From the NCBI GenBank assembly GCA_012521525.1, contig JAAYMG010000037.1:1-29258 (forward strand): a stretch of 29,258 bases of DNA, written 5' to 3'. The position numbers and the translations under genes were made by a program. Below the pieces are notes generated by a model. That model worked only from the letters and a program-made list of their open reading frames with translations, had not been told where the DNA came from and did not search any database. Positions 7,471 through 15,745 of the stretch are shown one piece after another (positions within the stretch are counted from its first letter, which is position 1; each line of letters opens with the position of its first letter). The DNA is from Clostridiales bacterium. GTDB taxonomy: Bacteria; Bacillota; Clostridia; Oscillospirales; JAAYOS01.

Positions 7471-7941
7471 TCAAAATCTGCGGACTATCTCGCCGCATGC
7501 GATCTTTTTGCCCGAATTGCCTGATGGCTGCGTCGTAAAATCATCCTGTGAATCGTGTATGATCACCGCTCTTCCGATTATTTCATCCACAGCGATACGT
7601 TCGGTATAGAATGCCATCCATGCAAATCCGTTGTTGCTGAACAGCGGAGGCATGTCGCCGGCATGAAAAGGATGAGGACAATCGTGGGGATCATAGTGAG
7701 GCCCGGTATCCACGAACGGATCGGAAGCGTTGCCGCTGCACCTGCCTCCACTGTGTATATGGAATCCCAAAACAGGGTAGCCGCAAGGTCCCGTGCCGCC
7801 CGGCAAGCCTCTTACTTCGGCAACGACGATCGTACCGTTATCCGCCGGATAAAATGCGACCGTTCCATGGATGTCTGGATGTTTATCGTCCCCGCGCAAA
7901 ACTGCCGTCGCTGCGGGCCTGCTCTCGGATATGGTCCTCAA
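7471..7941 (-). CDS. Cu/Zn superoxide dismutase-like protein, cytoplasmic, 156 aa
   Basis: The SOD_Cu fold would disproportionate superoxide. The metal ligands can be followed: H61 and H63 (GFHIHSGG), bridging H82 (GPHY), H90, H93 and D96 (HPFHAGD), and H129 (VIIHDSQDDF). C68 and C149 match the structural disulfide, and GNSGKKIACG matches the active-site loop, with Lys where the classic Arg stands. There is no signal peptide, unlike the secreted bacterial SodC. The start is uncertain: TTG 7941 has only a weak GAAGG, while a very strong GGAGGAG (7984-7990, leftward) stands nine bases before an in-frame CTG at 7974, which would add 11 residues. It follows the flavodiiron gene in the same direction with no terminator between, suggesting one oxygen-defence operon. 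Confidence 0.85.
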   Translation of the reverse strand: MRTISESRPAATAVLRGDDKHPDIHGTVAFYPADNGTIVVAEVRGLPGGTGPCGYPVLGFHIHSGGRCSGNASDPFVDTGPHYDPHDCPHPFHAGDMPPLFSNNGFAWMAFYTERIAVDEIIGRAVIIHDSQDDFTTQPSGNSGKKIACGEIVRRF

Positions 7942-8036
7942 AAGCCTTCTTGATCGGTTCCCGAAAGTGAACAGCGTATATATCTCCTCCTTTCCTTACA
8001 GCTTATGTCCGCAAGGGAAGGGTGGAGACAATATAT

Positions 8037-9221
8037 TCATGCGTTAGCTATTTCCTTGCCAAACTCTATACAGGCTTCTATAGCAGTCGAATCAGGTACC
8101 CAGGATGCCCTGATACCATCGTTGATGATATCGAACTTGCATTCTCCCAAAGCCTTTGTTATGAGCCTGACCGATTCGCCGCTCCAGCCGTAACATCCGA
8201 ATGCTGCTGCCTTTTTGCCCTTGAATTTCAGCCCCCTGCACATTTCAAGGATGCCGCTGACGGAGTACAACAGCCCGTTATTGATGGTGGGCGAGCCGAA
8301 CAGGACTGTCTTGGACTTGAAAATCTCAGTCAGTATATCATTCTTGTCTGTTTTTGAAGCATTAAAGAGCTTAACCTTCACATACGGATCGGCCAGCCGG
8401 ATACCCTCGGCGATAGCCTCAGCCATCTTGCGAGTCCCGTCCCACATCGTGTCATAAACCAGGGTGATCTGGTTTTCCTTATATCCGTCTGCCCATTCGA
8501 GATACTTCCTGACGATCTGCAACGGATCGTCCCTCCATATGACTCCGTGGCTTGGGCATATCATGTCTACCGGCAGGCCGAGATCAAGTATCTCATTTAT
8601 TTTCTTTATCACGAAGCCGCTGAAAGGTGTAAGGATGTTGGCGAAGTATTTGAGCGCTTCGGCGTAAAGCTCGGCCTGGTCCACTGTGTCGTTGAACAGG
8701 AACTCTGATGCGTAATGCTGACCGAAGCCGTCATTTGAGAACAGGATATTTTCTTCGGTCATGTAACAGAACATCGAATCAGGCCAATGGAGCATAGGAG
8801 CTTCAACGAACACCAGTTTGCATTCTCCCAGATCGAGCGTGTCGCCCGTCCTGACCGTGACAAAATTCCAGTCCCGGTGATAATGCCCCTTCAATGACTT
8901 GACGCCGTTTGCGGTACAGTATATTGGTGTGTCGGGTATCTCCCTCATCAGTGCGGCAAGGGCACCACTGTGGTCGACTTCACCATGGTTTACGATGATG
9001 TAGTCTATCTCTTTAGGATCGATTTCTTTTCTAAGGTTTTCAACGAACTCTTCATCGTACGGCTGCCATACGGTATCGATAAGCGCTGTTTTCCTGTCGC
9101 GAATCAGGTATGAATTGTACGATGACCCGCGGTCGGTCGAGTATTCGTCACCGTGAAACCTCTGCAGCTCCCAGTCGACTTTTCCGACCCATGTAACTTT
9201 ATCGGTTACTTTTTTTCCCAT
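8037..9221 (-). CDS. fprA: Flavodiiron protein (A-type flavoprotein, O2 or NO reductase), 394 aa
   Basis: Flavodiiron proteins reduce O2 to water (or NO to N2O) in the cytoplasm of anaerobes. The N-terminal metallo-beta-lactamase-like domain (about 1-245) shows the diiron ligands H79, E81, D83 and H84 (HGEVDHSG), H145 (MLHWPDS), D164 (SNDGFGQHY) and H225 (PSHGVIW). The C-terminal flavodoxin domain starts near 252 with LVYDTMWDGTRKMA, the FMN phosphate loop. The length is typical of the simple two-domain class without rubredoxin, so a separate rubredoxin or reductase must feed it. ATG 9221 is preceded by AAGGAGGT five bases away. It is the first gene of a probable two-gene unit with the SOD-like gene 95 bp downstream. 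Confidence 0.95.
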   Translation of the reverse strand: MGKKVTDKVTWVGKVDWELQRFHGDEYSTDRGSSYNSYLIRDRKTALIDTVWQPYDEEFVENLRKEIDPKEIDYIIVNHGEVDHSGALAALMREIPDTPIYCTANGVKSLKGHYHRDWNFVTVRTGDTLDLGECKLVFVEAPMLHWPDSMFCYMTEENILFSNDGFGQHYASEFLFNDTVDQAELYAEALKYFANILTPFSGFVIKKINEILDLGLPVDMICPSHGVIWRDDPLQIVRKYLEWADGYKENQITLVYDTMWDGTRKMAEAIAEGIRLADPYVKVKLFNASKTDKNDILTEIFKSKTVLFGSPTINNGLLYSVSGILEMCRGLKFKGKKAAAFGCYGWSGESVRLITKALGECKFDIINDGIRASWVPDSTAIEACIEFGKEIANA

Positions 9222-9587
9222 AAACGACCTCCTTTTGACACTTGTCTGCTTTACATTCGGACTTCGATTGCTGGTATTATTGAAATATTACCATAAAATT
9301 GTTAAATCAGTAAGCCAATTTTAACTAAAAATATGCTGTATCAAGTTATTATCTGTATTGCAAAAAAGTGCTTGATATATCCATATAAATAAATATTTTT
9401 GTACGTGCTATTACATAATTTTGTACTTGCAAAATCCAACATCATTTGATAATATTCCCTTAAATGAAAAAAAATAAAGAATTTTGTATATTTTTAAAAA
9501 TTAAGTGCTGTAAAAAAGAAATATTAGGATCATATGCCGTTTTGACTGCTATATGCACTGATTGTCCGTTAACTTGGGAGGAAAAGA
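9222..9587. other. AT-rich divergent intergenic region (366 bp)
   Basis: This gap separates the leftward flavodiiron gene from the rightward diguanylate cyclase gene and is strongly AT-rich. It carries the ribosome sites of both genes and, for the rightward gene, the candidate promoter listed at 9427-9455. On the leftward strand the best promoter-like match is TTACTG-17-TAATAT just above the flavodiiron gene, which is weak. I see no small gene, riboswitch or strong palindrome in it. Confidence 0.5.
9427..9455 (+). promoter_or_regulatory. Candidate promoter for the diguanylate cyclase gene
   Basis: TTGCAA (9427-9432) and TAATAT (9450-9455) are spaced by exactly 17 nt. Each box matches consensus at four of six positions. 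The leader to GTG 9588 would be about 125 nt. Confidence 0.35.
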
Positions 9588-10937
9588 GTGAACTGGCTTC
9601 TTAAGAGATTCAGGCTTATTATCAGCGTCGCGTTGATATTGTCTACAGTCATTACATATCTTATAGTATATTTGCCAAGGGACAGGGCACTTGAGAGCTA
9701 TGCCCTGGAGAACTACGTGCATGTCGTTCAGGCAACCGAACAGTCGTTCCTGCACAATTTTCATAATTTGCTGGACAGTGTGAGGAATCTTTCAAATCTT
9801 GACCGCCTTCGCGAACAGGTATGGTCATACAGGGAAGGAAGGATCACGGCCCAGACACTAAGGGCAAACACCCAGGATATTTTTACCGAACTCGTTCAGG
9901 CTTTACCCTGCATAATCGGTGCATTCAGGTTTGCGGACAATATGCAGATCGGTTCATACGGTACACCCAAACTGGACAAGCTGACACCCGCCGAAGGAGT
10001 TACTGAATTTACTTATGAATTCGACCACAGGCTTCTGGAGCTCATTGTTTATTCTCCTATATATAATTCCGACATCGTTATCGGATATGACGTAGTATTT
10101 TTTGACCTTTCCGGTCTTTTCCAGCAGCTCAGAACGGGCAACTACCTGTACGAACTCAAGCCCCTCTATGGCGACCGAAGTGACAGCGTTAGTTACACTA
10201 CGCGCAAGATCAATGACATTGTGCTTCTTGATACAGGAAATTCGATTATCTACAGGAACCGGATAAAGGAGTCCGATGTTTACTTTCAGGCTTCCGCGAA
10301 TAAACGCGATCTCTTTGCTTCAATACGGAGGATATCCGTTTTGAGCCTGATCACCGCATTGGTCTGCAATATCACCATACTTCTGCTTACCAATTTCACC
10401 GTTATCCGCTTGGCGCAGTACCGCCTGAGTGTTACGGAGCGGAGAAAAGAACTTTATAAAGAATACGCTTACAGGGATACTTTGACCGGCGCATACTCCA
10501 GGCTATACTTCGAACGCTGGTTGAGAGCAAAAATCGATAAGTCGGGTTTCATTCATGAAGACATATGCGTTGTCATGATGGACATAAACAAGTACAAAAG
10601 CATCAATGATAAATTCGGACATGTAATAGGTGACAAGACCCTTCAGCACGTTGCTGAAGTTATAATTCGTACGATAGGTGACGGCAACCTTGCCGTCCGC
10701 TACGGCGGTGACGAGTTCCTGATAGTATTGCTCAACACTCCTTACTCCGAAGCGGAGCGCATAATGGCAAAAATAAACAGCCAGCTTTCAGATATAAATG
10801 AGTTTGGGTTCGGGCTTTCGATCTCATACGGTATAGAGCAGATATCCTCATATATAGAAATTTACAAGGCTATCGAGAAAGCAGACGAAAAAATGTATAT
10901 ATCAAAAAATGCCCATCAGGAGCTCATGTGGTTTTGA
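9588..10937 (+). CDS. Membrane diguanylate cyclase (GGDEF) with extracytoplasmic sensor, 449 aa
   Basis: This is predicted to make cyclic di-GMP from two GTP. A transmembrane helix (about residues 9-29) leads to an extracytoplasmic region of about 220 residues with no domain I recognise. A second helix (about 249-272) is followed by the catalytic domain, which begins YRDTLTGAYSRLYFE. It contains MDINKYKSINDKFGH (metal and GTP binding) and an intact GGDEF motif at 373-377 (RYGGDEFLIVLL), so catalysis is likely. The inhibitory RxxD I-site just upstream is absent (the matching positions read GxxN), so product inhibition at that site is not expected. The GTG start at 9588 has GGGAGG six bases upstream. 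The gene stands alone, ending in a terminator 14 bp after the stop. The sensed signal cannot be told. Confidence 0.9.
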   Translation: MNWLLKRFRLIISVALILSTVITYLIVYLPRDRALESYALENYVHVVQATEQSFLHNFHNLLDSVRNLSNLDRLREQVWSYREGRITAQTLRANTQDIFTELVQALPCIIGAFRFADNMQIGSYGTPKLDKLTPAEGVTEFTYEFDHRLLELIVYSPIYNSDIVIGYDVVFFDLSGLFQQLRTGNYLYELKPLYGDRSDSVSYTTRKINDIVLLDTGNSIIYRNRIKESDVYFQASANKRDLFASIRRISVLSLITALVCNITILLLTNFTVIRLAQYRLSVTERRKELYKEYAYRDTLTGAYSRLYFERWLRAKIDKSGFIHEDICVVMMDINKYKSINDKFGHVIGDKTLQHVAEVIIRTIGDGNLAVRYGGDEFLIVLLNTPYSEAERIMAKINSQLSDINEFGFGLSISYGIEQISSYIEIYKAIEKADEKMYISKNAHQELMWF

Positions 10938-10950
10938 TAAACAGCAGATA

Positions 10951-10987
10951 AACTTCCGCACTGTAATAACTTGACGGAAGTTTTTTT
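10951..10987 (+). terminator. Intrinsic terminator of the diguanylate cyclase gene
   Basis: AACTTCCG (10951-10958) pairs with CGGAAGTT (10975-10982) over a 16-nt loop, in a run that ends with seven T. Confidence 0.8.
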
Positions 10988-10993
10988 GTTGTA

Positions 10994-11021
10994 TTGATTT
11001 ATAATAACAAAAGTATATAAT
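10994..11021 (+). promoter_or_regulatory. deoC: Promoter for deoC
   Basis: TTGATT (10994-10999) and TATAAT (11016-11021) are spaced by 16 nt, just behind the preceding terminator. The leader to GTG 11062 is about 34 nt. Confidence 0.55.
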
Positions 11022-11061
11022 GTGAGTTGGTTTCTAATTTTCGTACCTGGAGGTAAAAATA

Positions 11062-11718
11062 GTGGATATTGAGAAAATACTCGGCGCGATAGACCATACC
11101 TGCCTTAAACAGGATGCTGTCTGGTCAGACATAAAAAACCTGTGCGACGAAGCGATCCGATACAGGACGGCATCGGTCTGCATACCGCCTTCATATGTAA
11201 AAAAGGCCGCAGAATATGTTGACGGGAAAATCGCTGTCTGCACGACGATAGGATTTCCCAACGGTTACAGCACCACTGCAGCCAAGTGCTTTGAGACAAG
11301 AGAAGCCGTAAATGACGGCGCGGACGAAATCGATATGGTCATCAATATCGGTTGGCTAAAAGACAAACGTTATGATGACGTACTGGATGAAATCAGGTCA
11401 GTCAAACAGGCGTGCAGCGGCAAAGCTCTGAAAGTGATCATAGAAACATGCCTTCTGACCACGGAAGAAAAGATAAAAATGTGTGAGATCGTTTCAATGT
11501 CGGGTGCGGAATATATAAAAACATCAACAGGATTCTCATCCGGCGGAGCGACATTCGAAGATATCAAACTGTTCAGGGAGCATCTCTCTGACAGTGTCCG
11601 GATAAAAGCTTCAGGCGGAATACGTACGCTTGAAGATGCGTGGGAATATATACAACTTGGAGTATCGCGGCTCGGCACAAGTTCGCTCATCAAACAAATA
11701 AGCAAATTGAAGGAATAA
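11062..11718 (+). CDS. deoC: Deoxyribose-phosphate aldolase, 218 aa
   Basis: DeoC cleaves 2-deoxyribose-5-phosphate to acetaldehyde and glyceraldehyde-3-phosphate, the last step in deoxynucleoside breakdown. The class I aldolase signatures are complete: DHTCLKQDA at the N-terminus, VCTTIGFPNGYSTTAAK, DEIDMVINIG, the Schiff-base lysine K153 in EYIKTSTGFSSGGAT, and the second active-site lysine K182 in RIKASGGIRT. The length is typical of bacterial DeoC. The GTG start at 11062 has GGAGGT seven bases upstream; codon 1 leads directly into the conserved N-terminus. The gene has its own promoter and a probable terminator and lies just ahead of a BMP-type nucleoside importer, consistent with use of imported nucleosides as carbon source. 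Confidence 0.95.
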   Translation: MDIEKILGAIDHTCLKQDAVWSDIKNLCDEAIRYRTASVCIPPSYVKKAAEYVDGKIAVCTTIGFPNGYSTTAAKCFETREAVNDGADEIDMVINIGWLKDKRYDDVLDEIRSVKQACSGKALKVIIETCLLTTEEKIKMCEIVSMSGAEYIKTSTGFSSGGATFEDIKLFREHLSDSVRIKASGGIRTLEDAWEYIQLGVSRLGTSSLIKQISKLKE

Positions 11719-11763
11719 TCATAATATCGGGCGATTTTGCTGTTTAATCCGGTTTAATCCTAT

Positions 11764-11798
11764 AAGCTCCACCCTGTTTATGGATGAGCTTGTCTTTT
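11764..11798 (+). terminator. Probable terminator after deoC
   Basis: AAGCTC (11764-11769) pairs with GAGCTT (11786-11791); the stem can extend by CA/TG with a small bulge. It is followed by GTCTTTTCT. The T-tract is interrupted, so efficiency may be modest. Confidence 0.5.
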
Positions 11799-11803
11799 CT
11801 GGC

Positions 11804-11832
11804 TTGATTTTTCCGGAATGATTATGTACAAT
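11804..11832 (+). promoter_or_regulatory. Promoter for the BMP-family lipoprotein and transporter
   Basis: TTGATT (11804-11809) and TACAAT (11827-11832) are spaced by 17 nt, with a likely start near 11839 and an inverted repeat just downstream. Confidence 0.6.
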
Positions 11833-11842
11833 TTTATGGAAC

Positions 11843-11866
11843 GAACAATTGCTTTATAGATTGTTC
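11843..11866 (+). promoter_or_regulatory. Inverted repeat at the BMP transcription start (PurBox-like?)
   Basis: GAACAAT (11843-11849) and ATTGTTC (11860-11866) are exact inverted repeats with a 10-nt gap, at about +5 to +28 from the predicted start. The left arm with its preceding base reads CGAACAAT, similar to the CGAACWWT core of Bacillus PurR boxes, but the right arm lacks the G and the arm spacing differs from that of known box pairs. A repressor site or 5'-UTR hairpin is plausible. Confidence 0.4.
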
Positions 11867-11886
11867 AATATTAAGGGGGTAGAATC

Positions 11887-12972
11887 ATGAAAAAGTACCT
11901 GTCAATCGCATTGATCCTTGCCGTCGTACTTTCTCTTGTGACACTGGCGGGATGCAACAAGGCAGGCGCAGGTAAGTATGAACTTGCACTTGTTACAGAC
12001 TTGGGAACGATTGACGACAAATCGTTCAACCAGGGTTCATGGGAAGGACTGAAAGCATATGCGGTTGATCACAAAAAAACATACCAGTACTATCAGCCTG
12101 CTGAAGGGACAACTGCAGCTTACCTTGAAGCGATCGACCTTGCTATAAAGGGTGGGGCAAAAGTCGTAGTCACGCCGGGCTATTTGTTTGAGGTACCCAT
12201 ATTTGAAGCCCAGACAAAGTATCCGGAGACAAGGTTCGTCCTCATTGACGGTGAGCCGCACAACGAAGACTACTCGGTTTTCAATACCGAGTCCAACGTT
12301 CTGAGCATTCTTTATGCCGAGCATGAAGCAGGATTCCTGGCAGGATATGCCGCAGTCAAGGATGGATTCAGAAAGCTCGGTTTCCAGGGCGGTATGTCTG
12401 TTCCGGCAGTCGTCCGTTTCGGATACGGATTCCTGCAGGGAGCCGATCAGGCAGCAAAGGAACTCGGCCTTGGCAAGGATTCCATTGAAATCAAGTACAA
12501 CTATTCCGGTGACTTCGATGCAACTCCTGAAAACCAGGCAAGAGCTGCCGGCTGGTACGCAGACGGAACAGAAATCATATTCGCATGCGGCGGCGCAGTA
12601 GGAAACTCAGTCATGAGTGCCGCGGAAGCCTCCAAAGACAAGTGGGTCATCGGCGTCGACGTTGACCAGTCCGCAGAATCACCGACTGTCATTTCTTCCG
12701 CGATGAAAATGCTCGGGCATTCAGTGTACCTGGCGCTCGAATCGCACTATGACAACAAATGGGAAGGCGGAAGGACCTGGCGCCTCGACGCTACCAACGA
12801 CGGAATAGGGCTGGCCATGGAAACAGCGAAGTGGAGGACTTTCTCCCAGGCCGATTACGATGCACTCTTTGAAGCTGTAAAGAACGGCGAATATGAAATC
12901 AGCGACGATATCTCCGCCGATGTTGGAGATCTGGTATTCGACTGTGTGAAAGTCATCCCAGTAACCGACTGA
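11887..12972 (+). CDS. BMP/PnrA-family nucleoside-binding lipoprotein, 361 aa
   Basis: This is the substrate-binding lipoprotein of an ABC importer, anchored outside the membrane. The signal peptide ends in the lipobox LAGC, with lipidated C23. The mature protein starts YELALVTDLGTIDDKSFNQGSWEGL, the hallmark of the BMP family (PnrA/TmpC, NupN) that binds purine nucleosides. Further family patterns are EHEAGFLAGYAA, a GGMSVPAVVRFGYGFLQGA strand-turn and IIFACGGAVGNSVMSAA. ATG 11887 has AAGGGGG seven bases upstream. The gene is separated by a strong hairpin from the ATPase and permease genes that follow, so the binding protein is probably made in excess. Nucleoside specificity rests on family and on the adjacent deoC, tdk and udk; the precise base is not evident. 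Confidence 0.92.
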   Translation: MKKYLSIALILAVVLSLVTLAGCNKAGAGKYELALVTDLGTIDDKSFNQGSWEGLKAYAVDHKKTYQYYQPAEGTTAAYLEAIDLAIKGGAKVVVTPGYLFEVPIFEAQTKYPETRFVLIDGEPHNEDYSVFNTESNVLSILYAEHEAGFLAGYAAVKDGFRKLGFQGGMSVPAVVRFGYGFLQGADQAAKELGLGKDSIEIKYNYSGDFDATPENQARAAGWYADGTEIIFACGGAVGNSVMSAAEASKDKWVIGVDVDQSAESPTVISSAMKMLGHSVYLALESHYDNKWEGGRTWRLDATNDGIGLAMETAKWRTFSQADYDALFEAVKNGEYEISDDISADVGDLVFDCVKVIPVTD

Positions 12973-12997
12973 TCTGTGCAGTACATTCCTTTTTGTA

Positions 12998-13030
12998 AGT
13001 GAAAAGGTGCCCCAACGGCACCTTTTCACT
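12998..13030 (+). terminator. Strong hairpin between binding protein and ABC genes (partial terminator)
   Basis: A perfect 14-bp stem (12998-13011 with 13017-13030) has a 5-nt loop. Its core reads AAAAGGTGCC-loop-GGCACCTTTT, a bidirectional terminator shape, although only four T follow the GC core. No convincing promoter follows (a TATAAT at 13066-13071 lacks a -35), so partial read-through into the ATPase gene is likely. Confidence 0.75.
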
Positions 13031-13097
13031 GTATCAAACGGAAGATATCATATATATAAAAGATGTATAATATGTCATGTTATTCTGAGGTGACTGC

Positions 13098-14624
13098 ATG
13101 AACTATGTCATAGAAATGCTCCATATTACCAAACAGTTCCCCGGAGTCAAGGCTAATGACGATGTCACTCTGCAGGTCAGAGAAGGAGAGATACACGCAC
13201 TGCTCGGTGAAAACGGAGCAGGCAAAAGTACGCTGATGAGTATTCTTTTCGGTATGTATCGACCGGATGCAGGTTCTATAAAGCTGCGCGGCAGGGAAGT
13301 TGATATTGTCAGTCCTAGAATGGCCAATGAATTGGGGATAGGAATGGTACATCAGCACTTTACACTTGTACACAACTTCACCGTTCTGGACAACATCATC
13401 CTTGGAGTCGAAGACACCAAATTCGGCCTTTTGTGGAAGGAAAAGGCCCGACAGAAAGTATTGAGCCTTTCCGAGCAATACGGGCTCAAAGTGGATCCCG
13501 ACGCGATCATCTCGGAGACGACAGTCGGGATGCAGCAGCGCGTCGAGATCCTTAAGATGCTCTATCGCAACAATGACATCCTTATCTTTGACGAACCTAC
13601 TGCAGTTTTGACTCCCCAGGAAATAGACGAGCTGATGGATATAATGAAAGGACTTGCTGCCGAAGGAAAATCTATTATTTTCATCACACACAAACTGGAG
13701 GAAATCAAACGGGTTGCAGACCGCTGTACGGTCTTGCGAAACGGAAAGTGCATCGGGACAGTAAATGTGGATGAAGTCACAGTTGAAGAAATGTCTGAAA
13801 TGATGGTCGGCCGAAAGGTCGTGCTCAACATCGAAAAAGACGAGTGCAAAGCAGGAAAACCCATTCTCGATGTCCGCAATTTATCAGTCAATGCCGAAAA
13901 CTCGGACAAGACAATTGTAAAGAATGTCAGCTTTACAGTCAACGAAGGCGAAATAGTATGTATTGCCGGAGTAGACGGAAACGGCCAGAGCGAGCTGGTA
14001 GGTGCAATCACCGGCCTGCTTCCCGCAAGCAGCGGCAAAATCATCTTGAAAGACATGGATATAACCCATAAGACTATTCGCTATCGCAATACCCACGGAT
14101 TGTCCCATATACCTGAAGACCGCCATAAGCACGGATTGGTTTTGCAGTACACTCTTGCGGAGAACCTTGTACTTCAGCAGTACTTTGAGCCCAAGTTCCA
14201 GAAGAACGGTTTCCTGAGATTTGACAATATATATGAATATAGCAATAAGCTGATTTCCGAATACGACATAAGGAGCGGTTCCGGTCCCATGACCACCGCA
14301 AGGAGCATGTCGGGAGGAAACCAGCAAAAAGCCATAGCTGCAAGAGAAATCAGCCGGTCCCCGGACCTTCTGCTTGCTGTCCAGCCTACGAGAGGACTGG
14401 ATGTAGGCGCTATCGAATATATGCACAGACAGATAGTCAAAGTCAGGGACATGGGCAAAGCGGTTTTGGTAGTTTCTTTCGACCTCAATGAGGTCATGAA
14501 CCTCGCGGACAGGATCCTCGTAATGTTCAAGGGTGAGATCGTTGCAGATGTAAAGCCGGACGAGGTTACGGAAAACGAGCTTGGCCTTTATATGGCAGGC
14601 GTGAAAAGAGGTGGAGCGCAGTGA
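13098..14624 (+). CDS. Nucleoside ABC transporter ATPase with two nucleotide-binding domains (NupO-like), 508 aa
   Basis: This cytoplasmic ATPase powers the importer. The first domain has an intact Walker A (GENGAGKST, 37-45), the degenerate signature VGMQQRVEI, Walker B LIFDEPTAVL and the switch histidine in FITHK. The second domain has a degenerate Walker A (GVDGNGQSEL, no GK pair), the signature MSGGNQQKA and Walker B LLLAVQPTRGLDVGA. This asymmetry is normal for the RbsA/MglA/NupO group, so I do not read it as damage. ATG 13098 has GAGGTG five bases upstream. The stop overlaps the GTG of the first permease (GTGA). Order and domain content match the B. subtilis guanosine importer nupNOPQ. 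Confidence 0.95.
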   Translation: MNYVIEMLHITKQFPGVKANDDVTLQVREGEIHALLGENGAGKSTLMSILFGMYRPDAGSIKLRGREVDIVSPRMANELGIGMVHQHFTLVHNFTVLDNIILGVEDTKFGLLWKEKARQKVLSLSEQYGLKVDPDAIISETTVGMQQRVEILKMLYRNNDILIFDEPTAVLTPQEIDELMDIMKGLAAEGKSIIFITHKLEEIKRVADRCTVLRNGKCIGTVNVDEVTVEEMSEMMVGRKVVLNIEKDECKAGKPILDVRNLSVNAENSDKTIVKNVSFTVNEGEIVCIAGVDGNGQSELVGAITGLLPASSGKIILKDMDITHKTIRYRNTHGLSHIPEDRHKHGLVLQYTLAENLVLQQYFEPKFQKNGFLRFDNIYEYSNKLISEYDIRSGSGPMTTARSMSGGNQQKAIAAREISRSPDLLLAVQPTRGLDVGAIEYMHRQIVKVRDMGKAVLVVSFDLNEVMNLADRILVMFKGEIVADVKPDEVTENELGLYMAGVKRGGAQ

Positions 14625-15745
14625 GCAAACAGGGTAAAGAAAAAAAGAAAGTAGACAGCAACAGGAAGTTATTGAGTCTTAACCTGACGGACAAGCTCTC
14701 AGGGCCAATATCTTCGGTTGTCGCTATTTTGACCGGGCTATTGATCGGGCTTGTCATATTGCTTATTGCCAATCCCTCAAATGCCCTGTCGGGATTTTCC
14801 TGGATCCTGACCGGCGCTCTATCAAGTCCGCAGGACATGGGCAACATCTTCTACTATGCGACTCCCATCATTTTGACCGGCCTGTCCGTCGCCTTTGCCT
14901 TCAAGACTAGTCTTTTCAATATCGGGGCCTCGGGCCAGTTCATACTTGGGGCTTATGGTGCGGTACTCGTCGGTGTCAAGCTAACTTCACTGGGGAGTGT
15001 CCATTGGATAGCAGCCCTTATAGTTTCAGCATTGTTTGGAGCGATTTGGGCCCTTATTCCGGGATTGCTTAAGGCTTACCGAAATGTGAACGAAGTCATC
15101 TCCAGCATAATGTTCAATTATATCGGTATGTATTTGGTAAACTACCTTGTAAGGGAGACAGTTTACCACCAGTTGACAAACAGGTCGCTTCCCGTTGCCC
15201 AGACCGCAAATTTACCGACTTTGGGGCTTGACAGGCTGTTTCCCGGCTCTAAAATCAGCGCGGGGATCCTGATAGCCTTTGCGGTCGGAGTATTGTTGTA
15301 TATCGTCCTCAACAAGACCGTTTTCGGCTATGAACTCAAGGCATGCGGCTATAACAGGCATGCAAGCCGCTATGCCGGTATAAATGAAAAGAAATGCATC
15401 GTTCTGTCGATGGTGATAGCCGGTGCTCTTGCGGGATTAGGCGGTGGCCTGCTGTATCTTGCAGGTACAGGAAAATATATTTACGTGCAGGACGTACTCG
15501 CGCCGGAAGGCTTTGCGGGGATTTCCGTAGCGCTCCTGGGAATGTCGCATCCTATAGGCGTGCTGTTCGCCGGCCTTTTTATAGGATATATAACTGTCGG
15601 CGGTTCATATATGCAGCTTAGCGGTTTCAAGCCCGAGATCATCGACATAATAACCGCGGCAATCATTTACTTTGCGGCTTTCTCGCTGCTATTCCGCTCA
15701 ATGTTGGAACGCCTGCGGTTCAAAAAGGAGGCCGAGCACAGATGA
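14621..15745 (+). CDS. Nucleoside ABC transporter permease 1 (NupP-like), 374 aa
   Basis: A BPD_transp_2 family inner-membrane permease. After a short charged N-terminus it has about nine or ten hydrophobic segments, among them SSVVAILTGLLIGLVILLIA, the family stretch FKTSLFNIGASGQFILGAYG, and GALAGLGGGLLYLAGTG near the C-terminus. GYELKACGYNRHASRYAGI is the conserved cytoplasmic loop thought to contact the ATPase. The GTG start at 14621 overlaps the ATPase stop by four bases, and AGAGGTGGAG lies just upstream. The stop overlaps the next permease by ATGA, so the three transport genes are tightly coupled. Confidence 0.93.
   Translation: MSKQGKEKKKVDSNRKLLSLNLTDKLSGPISSVVAILTGLLIGLVILLIANPSNALSGFSWILTGALSSPQDMGNIFYYATPIILTGLSVAFAFKTSLFNIGASGQFILGAYGAVLVGVKLTSLGSVHWIAALIVSALFGAIWALIPGLLKAYRNVNEVISSIMFNYIGMYLVNYLVRETVYHQLTNRSLPVAQTANLPTLGLDRLFPGSKISAGILIAFAVGVLLYIVLNKTVFGYELKACGYNRHASRYAGINEKKCIVLSMVIAGALAGLGGGLLYLAGTGKYIYVQDVLAPEGFAGISVALLGMSHPIGVLFAGLFIGYITVGGSYMQLSGFKPEIIDIITAAIIYFAAFSLLFRSMLERLRFKKEAEHR

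Noticed and set aside
14041..14130. Missing GK in the second Walker A of the ABC ATPase as a sign of inactivation
   Set aside because: Degenerate second nucleotide-binding domains are normal for the RbsA/NupO type importers.
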